A DNA stretch of 64,000 nucleotides from Symsagittifera roscoffensis (taxonomy: Eukaryota > Xenacoelomorpha > Acoela > Convolutidae): positions 11,179,206 through 11,243,205 of the forward strand of contig NC_087069.1 of the NCBI RefSeq assembly GCF_963678635.1. The letters are read 5' to 3'. The notes beneath the pieces are model-generated. The model was not told where the DNA came from. It made no database searches and saw only the letters and a list, made by a program, of their open reading frames with translations. A program made the translations under genes and the position numbers. Shown here in pieces: positions 17,333 to 29,962 of the stretch. The first letter of the stretch is position 1. The number at the start of each line of letters is the position of its first letter.

Positions 17333-18090
17333 CTCTTCACCTTCGACTCCCGGTTCAAACAGAAGGAATTGTGAAGACTCAGGTTTACATTCTTCGCCAG
17401 GTCCTATTCGAGTATTGACTCCCTCGCTCTAGTGTTGTCTCTGGATACTCTACCCACTCTTTTCCACCCCGTCGTGATCGCATTTCGATGGGTCAGCAGA
17501 GGTCTTTTGAAGGCATCTGGTCCTATCTCGGCCTGAAATTGTCGATATTCGGCCTGAAATTGTCGAAAGAATCTCAAGCGGCTCAACACGTGTCTGACCT
17601 CCATTGGTATGGCGAACACCTTGCATGCTGTCTCGAACAACTCAAGTCTCCTGCTGTAATCTATCGCGTGAATCGACTCTGCTGTTGGCGTCTTCGATTC
17701 TCGATACTTTGCTATGTTTTCTTCCATCCATCGTAGAGCCAGCATTGTGCTCACCACCAAGATGGTCACTTTTTGTTGATGCTCGGGTAATCCCAACGAC
17801 CTGATTTCTTCTACATCCCAGATCAGGCAGAGATTGGCTTGGTCTGGGTACCACACTGTCTGCGCCAGACAGTGGCATGGACAATCCCCCTGTGTGAGGT
17901 CGATGCTCCTAAGATTGCGTTCTCCCGAGGCTTCTAGGAGAGGCTCAAGTTCCATCATCTTCTCGTGTATCACGTCGACTTCTTCCAAGTTTGGGGCACT
18001 TACCATGGGTTTCCCAATCACGTTTTGTCTCTCGAGGTCACTGGTATTTTCGCTCTCCAAGCCTAGAAGTTCTTCACCCCCAGATTTCAC
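17333..18090 (-). pseudogene. ORF2 of element B, C-terminal part (truncated)
   Basis: This matches A fragments 4 and 5 (A about 15000-15830). Its frame opens at 18090 because one extra G near 18079 shifts it from the upstream piece. A TAG at 17404-17406 replaces a Glu codon of A. Recognisable coding sequence goes on to about 17338, where A's LTR begins. It keeps the CPCHC group and the Trp-rich region. The joint near residues 4-30 of this piece is continuous here but broken in A (15047), which shows that the A stop is secondary. Confidence 0.75.
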
Positions 18091-19909
18091 TCAAGTCGTC
18101 CCTTTGTTCTTTAGGCACTGTTCCTCGGATCTTCCTCAACAGCTTGTGTGAATGATGTGACATCCGAGCCAGTGTTACACATTTGGGCACTGAGAAGGCT
18201 TTGTCTATCAATACCCTCTGGCTGGATACTTCTACCATCGCCATGTGCAATGGATAGTGGCTGCCACATAGGTTTGCCATCACTGACCCCACTAGGGACT
18301 TCGCATTCAGAGGCAGTCCATAGGCTTCGCTCATGGGAAATCCCATCTCCGCTTCGAGTCCAACCTTCCAACTCTTGATGTGTTTCTGGGTCACCTGCAA
18401 CACTCCGGGCCATGACTCCACGCTCAACGCGGTCACCAAGTGGTGTTCTGACTCTAGCCTCTCCAGTGACTGGAGACTACACATTCTCGAGAATAACCCC
18501 AGAGCTGTTGCTAGGTTCACAGTGGTACTCGCGTAACACTCAGCCACTATCTGTATCTCACTTTTCTCCCTTTCGATGATATCTTCAAACCAGGTGACTA
18601 GGTCTTTTTTCTGGAAAGACTGTACCCTGATGCACGATCGTCCATCACAGGTGTGCTCGCCATTCCCACACGTCGAGTCAAGACAACTGCCCGGCTCCAT
18701 CTTCTTTATCGACCCTGTTCCGCTCGTCATCTCACTTGACTCCTTCATCTGAGGCAGGATCAGTCTATGTACTATACTAAAGGTCGCTAAGTCTTCATCC
18801 TCTGTCGGCGCCAATCTCACTCGCTCAGTGACTTCCTCGATCAGGCTCGCATGGGGATGTGGACACCAAGAGGGCCTGAGCAACTTCCACACCACTCCCA
18901 GATTTGTGGTCAACGTGCCGTTCCCGTTACCCATTCTTAGTTCTACTCTTTTACTTGAGCGTGGCACACTTATTACTTCCGGTGTTCTCTCGAGAATCAA
19001 ACCCAGACTAGGTCTCTCCCTTTCCACAGGGTCTATCTCCATTATCTTCTCTATCCAGAACTTCAGCAGCTCCGCCACCTCATAGTTTCTGTGGGCACCT
19101 CCAGCTTCTAAGTCTAGGAAAGGGTTGTATGCCATCCCCATCACTCCAGACACATACTGATACTCTCCCTTCGTGTTGGGTTTCGAGTACTCTCCTGGAG
19201 CAGCCAAGTTACAGTGAACGTTGTGTTTCTCCTCGAACTTCTTGTTGTAGAACCTCCGTATCTCATCTAACTTCCTGTGGCTCTCTAGAGATTGCCTAGA
19301 ACCATCTTCCTTTTCTATCCCAGTACTCTGGTACACATTCAAGATGACTGTGGAGACTCTCCTTTCCAGCGTCTTGCTTCCAATTGCTCTCTGGTGACAT
19401 GCTAGGATGGTACTATCAGTCATCATCGACATTGTCCATCTCAAGAAACAAGTAGCATCCTTCCTCCTTGCCAGGCTCAAGCCTGAGTTGTCCCTAGCAA
19501 CGTGCTGCATCAGCATTCGATATACCTCTAGGTTCTTGCCTCCCAACTTCAACTTGTCGTACGAAGTCAGTGTCTCTAACTCTATTCCCAACAGGCTCCA
19601 CGCGAACATCAGTTGTCCTGCGGTCCTAATAAAGGGGTTCGCTATCAACGGCGATGCCGATGATGATGTTCTCATCGCTTCTTCAAAATGATCCTTTAAC
19701 AAGTTCTGCCAAGTTCTCTTCCGCTGGCTCCCCAATTCTAATTTATTGATACCAGCCTTCTGCTGGGTAGCCCAGTTGCGTCGTTTGCGTGACACTCCAC
19801 TGTCTAGCTTCTTCAGGCAGTCTTCCAATTCCTGCAATGTTTCCAGGGCCACCCACCACGGTCGGGCGGTGTTCCTCGTCTTATTTTTCTCAAGAGGATC
19901 GCTAGTCAC
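18074..19909 (-). pseudogene. ORF2 of element B, middle-to-C-terminal part
   Basis: 611 codons match A from about 13190 through fragment 4. The region around the Cys cluster (C-x4-C-x6-C-x4-C) and the following residues is continuous here, whereas A is shifted at 14490. Upstream, B lacks about 250 bp present in A (A roughly 12880-13138), and the two sides of that deletion are out of frame. Well conserved in sequence; no known domain. Confidence 0.75.
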
Positions 19910-19982
19910 TTGCTTCCCGTTAGCCTGGTGTTCATTTGAGACCCATTCATTACCGACGTCCTATCTCCCTTTTCTCACGTCT

Positions 19983-22724
19983 TTACTCGGGGGCGTTGTC
20001 GTTACCATTACTGATTCGACTTCCTTGTCTCCCCCAACCCTTCCAACTCTTGCCTCCCCCTGCTCGAGCCTTAAAGATATTAGTAATTTTAATTATATTA
20101 CTAGTTCCGACCTTATCCCCCCTTACATGTTCAATTATTTTATCGTCAGTTTTTTGTTTCGGAGTAGAGCTGTCTTTACATTTGTCTTCTCTGGTTTTTC
20201 GTGGTGCCTTCCTCAACTCGACCATCTTGCTCAGCAGCTCTCCTCTAGCTTTCTCCTCCAGACCTGTCCCCAAAAGGATAGGTTCTCCGAACTTCACCAC
20301 CGTGACCCACAGCTCCTCCTTGAAATCGTCCAATGTGGTATCGTCGTCCACTTCTCGATTAAAATCGCTCAAGAATCTTCGCCAAGCATCCGCATCCAGG
20401 GTACCTAGGAAGGCATCCCTGTTTCCCTCGAAGGTGTTCTTCTCCCTTTTCTCCGCACTCAAGAAGATCATTCCCATGTTGGGATTCTCGCTCGTCAGTG
20501 GCAACTCTAGGTTCTTGCGGGGAGATGAGGTCAAAGGTGGCGTGGGGGTGTCTGCCCAATTTTCTCCACTCAGATCTTTCAACAGCTCTTGCGTGGTGAA
20601 CTCTTCCTCTGATGGCTTCTGCTCCGGGGTATTTCCCACCTCCATATCCTCTCCTGCCTCACTGAGAGTCTCATCCATGCTCTCCTCCCCCGATTCTGCT
20701 TCTCTTCTCTCAAGAATCCTTCTGAATCGATCTTCTAGGGGACCACTCCTTTTATCCCCAGGGGTGTCCACTGATAGGGGTGATGGTGTAGCTGGACCCG
20801 TTTCCTTATACTCTGTCAGGGCCACATGCAATGGGCCTGCTGCATCCAGCTTCTTTCCTTCCTGTCCCCTTTCCACCTGCTCTAGTCCGTAAGGTGCCCG
20901 GTACCTCCTTGTGGCAAACAGCATATCGTCTGCTTTCAGTGCGATATGCCCTTCATTCACTATCATCCTGCCATCGTCCCACACCGGCAACTGGTTCTCT
21001 AGACCTGCCCGCTCAAGTGTTCTCAAGGCATCTCGCATCTCGAACTTCGGGGGCATCGACCCTCTCATTTTCTTGGCTTGAGTTGTCCATGAACTTATCT
21101 TCGCATCGCTGGTATGAAACGAAATCGCTGCAGTGTAGCCGATGAAGAGAGGATCCCAGCCGTCGATGAACTCCTTCTGCTGTTCTTCTGTTGCTGCTCT
21201 CGCGAAAAGGGATGGGACCACCAGGGAGCTGTTCATCCCCAGGGTCATTCTCCTCACTGTCGGAAATTCGGGAATGCTTGCTGGCAGGACTTCCTTCTTC
21301 AATATCGCCTCTAACTCCCTTTTCACTAGCTCGAAGCTTTTTTTCCATGCGGGAATTCTCAAGATCTCTAGTCCACTTGCTGTCAGGGGGTTTAGGTTCC
21401 AGAACTTGGGATAAGTTTCGATGGGGCCTTCGCGCTTGCCTCCCATCCTGCACTGCAGTTGTCCTCGAAAACTGTATACCACCAACTCCGGATCCTTCAC
21501 CTTTCCGAAGAGCATCGTGTTGCTCATCTGCGCCCTTAGCACCTCCTGCTGACACCAATTAAGTGTCGTCCCATCTAGTATGCTTATGAGGCTCACGTGG
21601 GTCACTGAGTGTCGATAAGTTTTCACCAGAGGATCTGGAAACGCGAACGTGACAGCCGGTCCATAGATACAGGTTACGACTTCCCCTAGCCCCCGGATCA
21701 TCCCCATGGGGTCCGATCTCATGGCCAGGCATACATCCGTCAATAGAGGCATGCCCCCATTCACTTTCCTCCACTCCTCTCTTGTCTTCGGGCTCTTTTC
21801 TTCACCAGTTAGGTGCCGGTTCTGCATCAGTAGGTGCTGTATCAGCAGCGTCTTTAGCCCGGCAGCACACTTATACGAGTAGGTGTCAATGCTCGAGTGT
21901 GTTCTTCCCATCGACAGAGGCTCTCCGTATTTCATCAGTCGGTGAAATGACACCAGTTCCCCGTGGGTTAGAAGCACCAATGTCAAGTACCCGTCTATCC
22001 GGAGGGTGTCCACGCCCCGACTGAACATGTATGCTGGGCCCATATTAAACAGGTACCTTGGGTAAACCAGGTACAGTGCCAGCAACAGACTGATGGGCAT
22101 ATTCAATACTTCCTGTATGAAGGCTTTAAAGATGGTCTCTTTCGCGCTATACACTCCGGCCAGGAACTCCTTTCCCCAACAAGGACTCAAGAACTCAAGA
22201 ATCTCGTGATCCCTCCTCGTCCTCAGCTCACCCCTTGCGTGCTCCCTCCAGAATCCTCCAATCGTGACTTCGTTGGCTGCCGTGACGAACCTGCCCACCG
22301 TCATTTCCCTTTTCTCGGCCACTCCCAGCTGCTCCTCAAGAAAATTCCAGATCTGCTTCACCAGAAGCGGAGCATCTTCTCTTGTCATCTCCGTGGCGTT
22401 CTCCAGCCTTGGTGTCAGGGAAGGCCACCTACCTCCCTCTTGTGTCAGTCGATACACCATCGACTCCAGCTGCTTCTCCGATGCGGCCACGTTCTTCCTC
22501 TCATTGCTCGGCCCTCTAGATTTACTGGTGGAGCTTATGATGGTCACCTCCGTGTTTCGAAACCACAGACTGGCCGTCAGGTGAGTCACCACTGGATGAT
22601 CGTCCCCTATAATCGGACTGAGCTTGAGTTGCCTAGCGAAGTTAGATATCTCCAGCAAGAGGACCTCGTCCAACACGATGAGGATGTCGGCCAACTCGTG
22701 AAAGCCCCTCAACGCGTGGGACAC
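19983..22724 (-). pseudogene. ORF2 of element B, large unrecognised region
   Basis: 913 codons equivalent to the end of SGNH-like domain 2 plus A fragment 3. It includes the DDHP motif of domain 2 and reads straight through the place where A changes frame (A 10409). The N-terminal boundary is a TAG (22746-22748) in place of a Glu codon, in the same frame as the upstream piece. The right end is the deletion described for 18074-19909. Acidic and low-complexity stretches lie between the two globular parts, as in A. Confidence 0.75.
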
Positions 22725-22745
22725 ATCCGCCCACGCCGCCGCGAG

Positions 22746-24989
22746 CTATGACCTGCGAAGTCTCAAGTTTGTAGGTTCCAGTTCCCGATTGGGAGCTGCC
22801 ATCAAACTACGCCATCCATTCCCTTCTGCTATCAAGATCAAGATTGCATACATAAATTGTAGAGCGGGAGGCATGCTCGCGTAGTCGGGGGACGTCGTAA
22901 ACGCCACTTTCGTCTTGGAGCCAAATCGTGAGGCAACGTTCTCCTGTACTTCATTCATGGCTGCAAATAATGTCTGGATGGCTTCCCAGATCTTCTTCGG
23001 CGTAGGTTCATCACCCTTGAGCTGCTCAAGAAACCCCGTCGCATGCAAGTGATCGTTCATCCCTGCAAACAGCAGTATCTCGGGCTCGCAAGGCATCTCC
23101 GACTTTATTGCCACCACCAGGGTTAACATCTGGTTTAGCTCCGCTCCCGGCAATGAATATATCAGAGTTTCCGGCCAAAACAATTTGGGAGACGTTCCCT
23201 CAAAGTTCGATCCCGCCACGATGACCACCCTCGCTGCGGCTGGGTCTGCCCTGTCATAAACAGCTAAGGTTTTGGCCAGCTGCGTATTCCCGCAGGGTTT
23301 CCCGTATCTGGGATCGTTAGCCAGTTTCGTGCTTTCATACGCGGCGTCTGGTAATTCCATCTCCCTCGGATCCATCAGCTTGTCCACCACCCTCAACTGT
23401 GCTGGAGTGGCCACCCTAATCCTGGCAATGCTGGTTCGGTGTTTGGGAGGCTCCACCACGAATCCCGGACTCCCTAATGACTTGAGAGGTGTATAGTTAA
23501 TAGGTCCCATCACCGATTTTGTGGGAATCCCAGTCAGATCCGCCGTCTCTGTTATTTTGGCTCTCGAGAAGTGTGTCTCGTGAGCCTTCAGCCAGTCCAC
23601 GCACTGGAGTCTACCCAAGTCTTCGTGCGACACCTGTTCAAGACCCAAAGCCTTCGCTAACTCTAGCCTGCACTCGAGGTCTTCCAGGTCCAGCTCCTTG
23701 ACCTTCTCCACATATTTCAACCTGCTGGTCTCCACTGGTCTCTCCGGCTTCTTCTTCTCCGCCACCACCACCGAGGATATTATCGATCCCTGGGGAGTTG
23801 ATGACGTTGCCTCATCAGCCTCCATGGGCGCAGCGCCCGGCAACTTGGTTCGGCTATCCCTCGAACTGTCTCTAGAATCGGCCATCGCACCCAAGTGACC
23901 GGACAAAGCCCTCGAGTTGAAGAAAGGTGGATTTGGGGGTGGCCCGAATGTGACCTGTGCCGTCTCTAGCAACTCTGTCTCCAACGCGTTTATGTGCCTT
24001 TGGAAGACGTCATTCAACCACTCCACCCCTCTGGGCCTATCAAAATGAATCCCATCCGCAGATGCATCGTCAGGGAAAGCAGATAGCTCCATTTGTTCGG
24101 CCACGTCCAACAGCCCAACGGGGAGGACGCTTCTTTTGTTTAGGTTTCGCACCTTTGTGTTCATCTCCTTTGCATGTTGATCCGCTTTCATGTTGTAAGG
24201 GATGGTGCACACCGTAAGAATGGCCGGATCCATTTGAATTCGCAATTCCTCGAGAATGCAGCTCATCTTGTCGTGCAGCCTCATCACCTTCCTTGCTTTC
24301 CCCCTGGACACGTCATTCGTCCCGATCATCAGAGTCACCGTATATACTCTTGCCATACCTAGCATCTCAAGTGTCGCTAACATCTGCGGCGTCGCGGCTC
24401 CAGCGAAGCTCAAGATCCCCGTTTGCCAATGGGACTGGATCCGGGTCAGCACCCGCAACAAGCTGTCCCCTATGATCAGGTGGACCGCTCCTTCGGGCAC
24501 ACGTGGCTGCGTGAAGTATTCCACCCAAGCCGCGTTATGGAAGCAATCTCTCCTGTCCCTCTGCGCCGTGCTCCAGTCCATCCGATTGTGCCTGTGGTAT
24601 CTACCTTCCGTATTCTTTTTGTAACTCGAGATTACCACACTCCTGACAGGTTGTTCCCCCCACGTCGAGGGCAAGTCCACTCTTGCTGGACTCTCGCGAT
24701 TCCTTAGTTGCAGCCGCTCGTGCAACTCTTTCAGTCGTGACGAGCTACCACTCACCTGACTACTACCCGGGGTCGAGCTTGGCGTATATCCAGGCAGCGC
24801 GACGTCCATCAACGGGCGTATTGCTTGTGTCTCTAGACCACGCAGGGAGGACGCTGATTCAGACGGTATCCACACCTCAAACCCTTCGTTCATATGTTCT
24901 TGAGCAGCACGATCGAGGTTGAATCGTCCCTTCGACCTAGGAGCCTCATCCACCTCCATGCGTGACTCTGGTCTTGAGCCGGTCACCAC
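22746..24989 (-). pseudogene. ORF2 of element B, SGNH hydrolase domain and second SGNH-like domain
   Basis: This piece shows the SGNH order clearly: Gly-Asp-Ser at 24462-24470, GTND at 24312-24323 and DGIH at 24045-24056. The second domain follows with AGS and GMND motifs (about 23210 and 23060). It also contains the 38 bases missing from A between the coiled-coil part and the SGNH domain, so coiled coil and esterase were one protein. The frame is lost at about 25005 by a one-base deletion, and the piece ends at the TAG at 22746. If functional, the first domain would act as a Ser esterase or lipase-like hydrolase; the substrate is unknown. Confidence 0.8.
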
Positions 24990-25705
24990 CCGCTCTTTGG
25001 CCTAGCCCCCTTCTGCATGTCGAGCTCGCGTTGTCGTTGCTGGATCCTTTCAAGCTCTGACTTCAGCTGCTCGCAATTGGCGGCATTCTCTCGTACCCTT
25101 TCTGCCTGTAGCTGTTCAGCTCTCATCATGTCCAGTTCCCTCCGCGCTTGATCCCTCTCAACTTTTGCCTGATCTCTCTCGAGCACCGCTTGATCCCGGT
25201 CGAGGTTCGCCTTGTTCCTCTCCCGCTGAGTCCTCTCAAGCTCTCTCTTCATGATGCTGACGTCCGGATATGCTTTCCCCGTCTGCTGTGCTCGAGACAT
25301 CAATGGTGTCTTGCTCGTGCTCTGGCCCGTGGATCTGGCTGATGGTCTGGCCGGTAGTGGGAATTCCTCTGCACCATTCTCAGTATTATTACTCAAGCCA
25401 GGGTTCCTTGCCAAATCGAACCCCCTTATTGCTCCATCCACGTTCCAAGACAGCCACCTGGTTTGCTCTTGATTAGATATTCCATCGCTGGTGTAGCCCA
25501 CCATCAAAACTGCTTCTGTCGCAGAGTCCCGACACTCGCCCTCATCCTCCAACTGGAGGATGGCGTTCAACATCACTGCCATTCTCTCATCCACTTGAGT
25601 ATAATCCAGGTCCCTTAGACGTCTGTATAATGCGTCAAGTGTGGGTTTTTTCAAAGCTGATGGCAAGGACTTCCAGAATCGATCTGCCATTTCCGTAATT
25701 TCCAA
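24983..25705 (-). pseudogene. ORF2 of element B, N-terminal domain and coiled coil
   Basis: 240 codons match A 7174-7890, with the same globular start and the same L-x-R-D-Q-A heptad repeats (here three in a row). Met at 25690 is the position shared with A; the ATG at 25705 adds five codons. The frame breaks near 25005 through loss of one base. The six CTTGAG hexamers at 25711-25796 lie just upstream. Confidence 0.75.
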
Positions 25706-26152
25706 GTGATCTTGAGTATTGAGTTCTACCTGAGCAACTTGAGTATTAACTGAGCAACTTGAGTGTTACTTGAGCAACTTGAGCTTACTTCTTGAGGTGT
25801 CGTTCAACTTGTGTTCTCTTTCTTCAATTGAATACAGTTGAGTAGTCAATTTGACTTTACCAAATCAATCTGAAAATAACACTCCATTTTTAGACTAACA
25901 GGCGGTGTTCCTACCCTAAAAACCCCCCTTCACTACTATATTTAAAACCCTTTCTTTTTCGTCCTATTTAAAATAGTTCAATTGGAAAATTTCTAAAAAC
26001 ATGCAGATTCATTTTATGTTTTAGCACCATCAATCATTTAAAATGTTAATTGTCATGCCAATCACCTCTAAAATTCTCTACCTGTTTTATACCCCCACAC
26101 CTAACTCGAGATTCTTCCCTCATGCCCAACTCGAGACTCCCGCGTACCCGAC
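25706..26152 (-). other. Spacer between gag-pol and ORF2 of element B
   Basis: Homologous to A 6654-7173. It contains TTTTCAG at 25870-25876 (- strand), matching A's candidate splice site, a G-run near 25925, and the CTTGAG cluster at 25711-25796. No coding sequence is seen. Confidence 0.65.
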
Positions 26153-27633
26153 TCAGGCGATGCTCAAGTAGTATTTCTTGTGAAGATGCACCATCATCTC
26201 AGTTTCTGCGAAGACCACGTGTAGGATAGCTTACAATTCCCTTGGGCTCAATTTCCCCCTGTTTGGGTCATACACCGGCATTGAGACCTCCGTTATCCCT
26301 CTTTCAATCATGAAGTCTCGTAGTCTCGTTAGTGCCAACATCACGTGTTCAGGATCGATCGTGTTCCTGTCATTGACCCTCGTCACTAGGAAGCACAGGT
26401 ATTTGCCCGGGACTTGTGCTACTGATGGTGGAAGCGCGGCCATTCCTCCCAGTCCCGGTCTCTGTCTAAACAGAAACTCCACCTTCTGGTATTCTCTCTT
26501 GAAGTCTGCTTCCAGTCTTGATTTGAAACTCATGTCCGCCGTGATACAGATTGCGCTAGTCCTGTCTGACAGAATGAAGTCACTATCCGTTATCAGGATA
26601 TTCTCTGAGTATTCGTTTGGTATTTCAAACTTCGTTTTGAAATTCCGTCCTATGGTAGGCTCGACCTCCTCCCCTTCCAGTTCCAGTCCGCACTTTTCTC
26701 TCACTTCTCTGAGTTTTTTATCATCAAATTTTCGGTGTGGGTAAGTCCTACCCCCACTCCCCGGACAAAAATATTTATCGACGTCCCCGTCGATGATGCT
26801 GGGTCTGAATTATCTGGCGGAATGTCGAGCGGGCTGTCTGTTGCCGTCCAGCCGAAAGGAGGATCCTCCGTTTTCATGTACTTCCCCGCTGATATGTCAA
26901 CTTGCTGTATGCTCTGTCCTTCCTCGCTTTCGTTCTTGACATCGCGCATCCATTCTAATATCCTCAGGTTCGTATTTTCCCTCCTCTCTATCTCGCTCTG
27001 TTCTAAATCTGTCTCCCGCTCCGGCGTCGAGTTGTCTTCCTGTGGGTAGTGTTCATTATCATCGATGATCTGCCATTCACCATCTGCCGCCAGCTCGCCC
27101 ACACTTGTTAGTTCTCTGCTTAGGTCATCGGGCTTTATCTTGTCGATCAGGAAATCGTCCCCGTACCTGTTGTACCTCATGCCTGTGCGTTTGCGATTGC
27201 CACTCCTTGTCCCCGCTGGTATTGACAAGTCTGGTTCTGTCCACTTCGGCACCTCACCTTGATCCGGATCGTTCCAATCTTCTTCCACAAAAGATTCCGC
27301 TTCAGAGTCCGCGTCTATTTTTTCATTGTCATCCAAACTCAAGTTCTCATTGCCATCATTTTTATCTCTGGTGCCTTTTTCGTTCACTTCACATGCTGGT
27401 TCCACCAGTAGGTACTCTAGTCCCTCCATGTCTCTTGGTATACACCAGTCCTCTGGGGATGGGATATGAGGCTTCAGGTTCTCATAATGTGCTGCTCGCC
27501 CAGTACTCAAGCGGTAGAACCGTCCTTGTTGATGTACTTCAGTTATCATGAATGGTCCTCTCCATTCCTTGAGTAGTTTCTTCGTCCCTTTGGGCGGTAT
27601 CACATTCTGGAAAACCCGCACATACTGGCCCAC
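26153..27633 (-). pseudogene. Pol of element B: integrase C-terminus, acidic tail and macro-like domain
   Basis: It starts in the GPF module after integrase and runs through the acidic tail to the 40-nt conserved block (26735-26774). A frameshift just past that block (about 26700) moves the macro-like part into another frame (26231-26704). A TAA at 26231-26233 replaces a Tyr codon, 26 codons before the ancestral stop at 26153-26155. The macro-like sequence is almost the same as in A (CITADMSF, PGLGGMAALPP, SMPVYDPNRG). Confidence 0.75.
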
Positions 27634-27651
27634 TTCATATGGCTTCGCCTG

Positions 27652-28194
27652 TTATATTTTTTCATCATATTTCTTGCGCTGTCTCATTTGTGCCTGCGCA
27701 GTGTTCCTCCTGCACAGCTCGTTTATTTCCTGCTGTCTCCTGATCGCCTCTTTCACGTAAGCTTGAGGCGACGTCCTCTTTCCTTCATGTTCCGGGTAAA
27801 AGAACGTCAGGGGCATCGCTCTCTCTTTGCCTGTCAACATCATGAATGGGCTGATTCCCGTCGTTGAGTGTTGAGTACTGTTGTATGCCCCTACGACTTG
27901 AGGCAGATACTTATCCCAGTCCGTCATGTATCTAGAGCGGTATACCCTCAGCATGTTGACCAACGTTCTATTCCGTCTATCTACCAGCACGTTGGTCTGA
28001 GGATGGTAAGTCGTTGAGTGTGCTTGAGCTATGTGTGACCTCTTCATTAATTCCTTAGTCAAGTCCCCTACAAAGGCTTTGCCGTTGTCTGACTGAAAAG
28101 TCATTGGACAACCATACCTTGATATCCAATGGGTTATCAAGTGGTCAAAAGTCTCCTCTGCCGAAGCTGTTTGACACGGCACCGCCTCTGCCAA
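27652..28194 (-). pseudogene. Pol of element B: integrase core (inactive)
   Basis: This piece begins after a 226-bp deletion that removed the second half of the zinc finger and the first catalytic Asp (in A, between ACAAAG repeats at 4379-4384 and 4605-4610). The second Asp (QSDNG) is present, but the catalytic Glu is Asp here, within NVLVDRRNR, and the neighbouring Gly is Val. The deletion also shifts the frame. The enzyme cannot be active. Confidence 0.8.
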
Positions 28195-29396
28195 CTTTGT
28201 TGCACTTTGTCTATCCCCTGGTGCCCCATTTGATCATGTGATCTGAACAGCACCTCTGTCTGATGTAGTTGTGGTAGTATGATGAGGTTGTGCTTGTGTA
28301 GTATCTGATCTTCTTCTTTTCTCTTGCATGCTACAACCCCATCAGCCGTGTGATAGAGTAACTCTTTCCTTTCTTTGTAGAACTGGCTCAGGATCTTGTA
28401 GCTGTCTTCTTCAAGTTCCCCTTTCTCCTTGGACCCCGTTCGGATCCATTTGGAGAGATTGCTTGTCATCTTGTCATTTTTCTGGGCTCTTACCAGGTCC
28501 GACAGCCTATATCTCGCTTTGACATGTTCCTTCAGCGCCATGATCTGCCCATTCATCTCCCCAGGGTTGTGGACGTCGTCATTCAGCTTCACGCATACTA
28601 TCCTCCTTACCACCTTCATGTCGTCTTCCGGCACCAGATTTGTTCTCACATTTGAATTGCAGGATAGCTCCCTGAATGGCTTCCTCGAAACTGCAATCCT
28701 TTCAAGTTCTTCACCACCTCGTATCTCCTGCACGTCCAAGTTGAAGGTTCCTGAGGACGGATCTGTTTGTAGTTCCCTGTCGTGGTGTCTAATCTTCTCT
28801 TCTGCCAATATCATGCAGAGACTATCTTGATTGTCACTGCTCGCTTCTGAGTCCACATCCCACATTTCACACTCCCCGGACAAATTTTCTCCTTCAGTGT
28901 TTTCTTCTTCTGTGGACGTGAACCGCTCCCCGGACTCTTGACCTGATCCCAGGTATTCAGCTTCTTCCTTGAATTCCACTCTCTTTCTCCTGACTCTAGT
29001 CTGTTCAAGTAATTCAGCTGGGATCTTTTCAACCAGTGACTGCACCACTTCCTTCCCATCTAGGTTAGTCACCTTCGAGGTGTTTCTATCACTAGCTGTC
29101 CCGTTCTTCCGCAGTATTGTGACCTCAGGTTCCTCTTTACCGTTTTCTTGAATCACGGGCTTATCATCTGCTAGTCTCTCGAGTAACCCCTTTAAGTCTT
29201 CGTCTATTTGTGCTTCCCCGGTTTCTACTTGGTTGAGATCGTAGCCTTTTGCTTTGAGCGTCTCCCTCACGATCTTTGACTTGAGCATTATTCCTATCGG
29301 CATCCCTCGGTTCTTTCTCAAGATTGTTTTTTTTTCGTAGTTTCCATTGATAACTCGGGGTGATCTTCTATCGGTTTGCCTGGTTTGTCCAACCAT
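28137..29396 (-). pseudogene. Pol of element B: RNase H-integrase linker and start of zinc finger
   Basis: This is the acidic linker that follows RNase H, including two copies of the polypurine-tract core (28872-28880 and 28926-28934). It ends in the first His pair of the integrase zinc finger before the 226-bp deletion. It is out of frame with the RNase H piece because of a change near a T-run at 29330-29337. The linker has no recognised fold and is the least conserved part of pol between A and B. Confidence 0.7.
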
Positions 29397-29920
29397 CTCG
29401 TGAGAGGAAGACTGTCATACGTTTCCTTGTCCATGAAGGAGAAGCCATGTTTGATTTCAGGTCTATCTGCCTCCCTCTGTTCTTGTCTCTCGTAGAACTC
29501 CGTCTTCTTGCTCAAGCTGTCAGCATTTTGATGTTTGTCTCGTGTTCTGTGCTCAATTATCATATTGTATCCGTCCAGGCGAGCTATCCACCTCCCAATG
29601 TAACTTTGGTCCATTGAGTACGTCTTCAGCCAGCTTAGTGCCCGGTTGTCGACTCGCAACTTGAATGGCTCGCTGCCTAGGTATGCCCTATATTTCTCGA
29701 CAAAGGTAACCACCGTGAACATCTCTGCTTTCGGTGCTCCGTATTTCATTTCCGTGTCACTTAGGACTTTGCTCCCGTACGCTATCGGTCTCAAGACTGT
29801 CTTCCCGTTCCACTCTTTTTCTTGGTGGAGAATTCCAGATATCGCTACTACCGACGCGTCCGTATCCAGTACGTACATCCACTTCTCTGTTGGCATCCCT
29901 AGTACTGGTGCCTCGCACAA
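29318..29920 (-). pseudogene. Pol of element B: RNase H
   Basis: A Ty3-type RNase H with DTDASVVAISGILHQE near the start, a VDNRALSWLK motif and HQNADSLSKK at the end, all as in A. It is in the same frame as the RT piece but separated from it by a TGA that replaces a Trp codon (about 29966). The frame is lost after position 29340. Confidence 0.8.
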
Positions 29921-29962
29921 CTCTTTCTTTATTCTCTGGAATGACTCTTCTGCTGCGTTATT

